From Desulfobacca acetoxidans (GTDB lineage: Bacteria > Desulfobacterota > Desulfobaccia > Desulfobaccales > 0-14-0-80-60-11), in contig DYJG01000215.1 of assembly GCA_020723225.1 (NCBI GenBank), positions 1 to 5,509 of the forward strand: DNA of 5,509 nt, read 5' to 3'. Both the position numbers and the translations under genes were made by a program. Positions within the stretch are counted from its first letter, which is position 1, and every line of letters starts with the position of its first letter. The notes beneath the pieces were generated by a model. It had not been told where the DNA came from and ran no database searches. It saw only the letters and a program-made list of their open reading frames with translations. Positions 5,215-5,509 of the stretch are shown in pieces.

Positions 5215-5509
5215 TTACCTGCCTTTGCCGAAGGGACAATGGGGATAGCTGCATTCCCGGCAGTCCCGGCAGAGGCCGCCGTGGCCCAGGAGGGCGAGTT
5301 CCACCTTGCCGATATGCTCACCCGCTAAAATCCGGGGCAGCACCAGGTCCAGGACCGTTACCGGGTGGTGCAGGGCGCAGGCCGGCACCCCGAGAAGCGG
5401 CACTTCCCCCAGGTAGGCCACCAGGAACATGGCCCCGGGCAATACCGCGGAGCCGTAATGTACCTCCGTAGCCCCGCCCTGGCGGATGGCGTGGCGTGTG
5501 ACGTCATCC
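5215..5509 (-). CDS. Molybdopterin-binding (MoeA/MogA-like) protein, C-terminal part
   Basis: Only the last 97 residues and the TAA stop are in the window; the gene enters from the right edge. The segment DDVTRHAIRQGGATEVHYG, followed by AVLPGAMFLVAYLGEVPLLG and VPACALHH, resembles the end of the MPT-binding fold shared by MoeA, MogA and MoaB-type proteins (VxxGxxxxPG...GxPxxGxP pattern). After DLVLPRILAGE comes a Cys-rich tail, GGLCRDCRECSYPHCPFGKGR, spaced CX2CX2CX4C, which could hold a metal ion or Fe-S cluster. Relatives of this kind in anaerobic proteobacteria are annotated as molybdopterin-binding proteins; a role in handling or inserting molybdenum or tungsten cofactor is inferred, not shown. 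The first residues and any catalytic motif lie outside the window. The ATG at 5442 is internal and is not the start. Confidence 0.8.
   Translation of the reverse strand, partial: DDVTRHAIRQGGATEVHYGSAVLPGAMFLVAYLGEVPLLGVPACALHHPVTVLDLVLPRILAGEHIGKVELALLGHGGLCRDCRECSYPHCPFGKGR

Noticed and set aside
4734..5321. Longer 195-residue version of the PAS protein starting at 5321
   Set aside because: The extra 49 residues overlap the molybdopterin-binding gene out of frame and are low-complexity Ala/Arg/Ser. The ATG at 5174 has a perfect ribosome-binding site.

Overview
The window reads as a piece of a GC-rich, anaerobic, motile bacterium, most likely of the Desulfobacterota (the former Deltaproteobacteria: sulfate reducers and syntrophs). 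The evidence is the gene content: a methylenetetrahydrofolate reductase next to an HdrA-type flavoprotein fused to a GltD-like module, a Geobacter-style chemoreceptor, and a molybdopterin-binding protein with a Cys-rich tail. The lineage is inferred from gene families; no rRNA or other marker gene is present.

Layout. From the left edge to 2565 there is one minus-strand operon with short gaps (15 bp, then 13 bp): a stand-alone degenerate receiver protein (2565-2185), metF (2169-1297) and the first ~427 codons of an HdrA-GltD fusion flavoprotein (from 1283, running off the left edge). A 477-bp, comparatively AT-rich, gene-free region (2566-3042) separates this operon from a divergent plus-strand methyl-accepting chemotaxis protein (3043-4617). 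That region holds a near-consensus sigma-54 promoter facing the metF operon, a long palindrome about 125 bp upstream of its predicted start, and a sigma-28-like promoter just before the chemoreceptor. A 116-bp spacer with hairpins (4618-4733) lies between the chemoreceptor and a second minus-strand operon. That operon comprises a molybdopterin-binding protein (only its last 97 residues, entering from the right edge) and a 146-residue stand-alone PAS-domain protein (5174-4734).

How the parts may fit. MetF performs the methylene-/methyl-tetrahydrofolate step of the Wood-Ljungdahl methyl branch. The adjacent HdrA-GltD fusion carries two flavin/nucleotide-binding regions and several Fe-S cysteine motifs, which suggests an electron-transfer partner that couples MetF to NAD(P)H and possibly to a second acceptor by flavin-based electron bifurcation. 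The sigma-54 promoter implies activator-dependent control of the operon. The molybdopterin/PAS pair could relate to molybdo- or tungsto-enzymes such as formate dehydrogenase in the same C1 pathway, but nothing in the window proves this link. The most interesting combination is a redox-fusion MetF operon led by a receiver that lacks the conserved Lys and sits behind a sigma-54 promoter with a candidate upstream activator site.
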